DNA of 6,530 nucleotides from Desulfovibrionaceae bacterium (lineage in GTDB: Bacteria > Desulfobacterota > Desulfovibrionia > Desulfovibrionales > Desulfovibrionaceae). Location of the stretch: NCBI GenBank assembly GCA_009783115.1, contig WRHT01000083.1, forward strand, positions 1 to 6,530, given 5' to 3'. Of this stretch, positions 6,029-6,530 are shown in pieces; positions within the stretch are counted from its first letter, which is position 1; every line of letters starts with the position of its first letter. The position numbers and the translations under genes are program-made. Below the pieces are notes generated by a model. It ran no database searches. It was not told the origin of the DNA and saw only the letters and a program-made list of their open reading frames with translations.

Positions 6029-6530
6029 ATGTTTTATTACCTGTACACCCTGTTCGGCGCGGAACATATCACCTTCAACGTGTTGCGCTACATCACCTTC
6101 CGCACGGTCTGGGGATTGCTCACCGCCTTCCTTGCCGGAGTGCTGATTTTTCCCATGCTCATCGCACGGCTCCAGCGCCTCAAATACGGCCAGTACATCC
6201 TGCCTGAAGTCATCGAACACAAGGGCAAAGCCGGAACCCCCACCATGGGCGGTCTGGGGATTTTCGCCAGCCTGATGATTAGCGTGCTTTTATGGGGAAA
6301 CCTGGGCAACCCGTATGTATGGCTGTGCGTGCTGGTTTTCATGGGCTTCGGGCTGGTGGGCCTGGCCGATGACTGGCTCAAGATCAAGCGCAAGAATAAC
6401 AGCGGGGGACTGAGCGCCCGGCAAAAACTACTTTGGCAGTGCGCCGCCGGTTTCCTGGCAATGATTCTGTTCATGCATCTGCCGGCCTTTTCCACCATCC
6501 TGGTCTTTCCTTTTTTCAAAAACCTGACCC
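6029..6530 (+). CDS. mraY: Phospho-N-acetylmuramoyl-pentapeptide-transferase MraY, N-terminal part, 3' truncated
   Basis: MraY is an integral membrane enzyme that moves phospho-MurNAc-pentapeptide from UDP to undecaprenyl phosphate, giving lipid I. The window holds 167 complete codons of a protein normally about 360 residues long. The N-terminus MFYYLYTLFG...FNVLRYITFR matches the family's short leader and FN-x-(F/L)-RYITFR block. Membrane segments are visible at about 24-46, 74-90, 95-112 and 129-150. Conserved cytoplasmic-loop motifs are HKGKAGTPTMGG (64-75) and GLADDWLKI (111-119), where D114-D115 form the catalytic aspartate pair, followed by NNSGLSARQKLLWQ (123-136). The ATG at 6029 lies 9 bases after the murF stop and in the same frame. 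GGAGG (6023-6027) is only one base from the ATG, which is unusually close; AGGG at 6018-6021 could pair at a more usual distance. MraY uses the product of murF, so the order follows the pathway. Confidence 0.96.
   Translation, partial: MFYYLYTLFGAEHITFNVLRYITFRTVWGLLTAFLAGVLIFPMLIARLQRLKYGQYILPEVIEHKGKAGTPTMGGLGIFASLMISVLLWGNLGNPYVWLCVLVFMGFGLVGLADDWLKIKRKNNSGGLSARQKLLWQCAAGFLAMILFMHLPAFSTILVFPFFKNLT

Overview
This window is a stretch of a division and cell wall (dcw) gene cluster. All recognised genes lie on the + strand: the 3' part of rsmH (mraW), a small ftsL-like gene, ftsI (a division transpeptidase with a C-terminal PASTA domain), murE, murF and the 5' part of mraY. The order rsmH-ftsL-ftsI-murE-murF-mraY is the classic dcw order. 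The sequence is GC-rich. A meso-diaminopimelate-type MurE points to a Gram-negative-style wall, and the PASTA-tailed FtsI together with overall protein character suggests a deltaproteobacterium (Desulfobacterota), most likely near Desulfovibrionaceae. The lineage is inferred from recalled family resemblance, not from a search.

Layout: 1-561 rsmH C-terminal part (cut by the window start); 562-645 an 84-base gap, the only sizeable intergenic space; 646-960 ftsL-like; 979-3057 ftsI; 3054-4586 murE, starting with a GTG that overlaps the ftsI stop by 4 bases; 4580-6019 murF, overlapping murE by 7 bases; 6029-6530 mraY, running off the window end. The tight packing and overlaps indicate one co-transcribed, translationally coupled operon. 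I see no convincing terminator, tRNA, rRNA, CRISPR, mobile element or stretch of more than 300 bases without a gene.

The genes form one pathway. MurE and MurF add meso-DAP and D-Ala-D-Ala to the UDP-MurNAc peptide in the cytoplasm, MraY moves the product to undecaprenyl phosphate at the membrane, and FtsI crosslinks the finished units at the septum in a complex that needs FtsL. RsmH methylates 16S rRNA and is a customary dcw passenger.

No new biological system was found. The points worth a second look are small: a near-perfect 16-base direct repeat at the murE start, a divergent MurE uridine-binding motif, an A9 tract in ftsL, a promoter-like element at the ftsL start, the PASTA tail of FtsI, and an unusual murF/mraY junction (in-frame TAG, inverted repeat, Shine-Dalgarno one base from the ATG).
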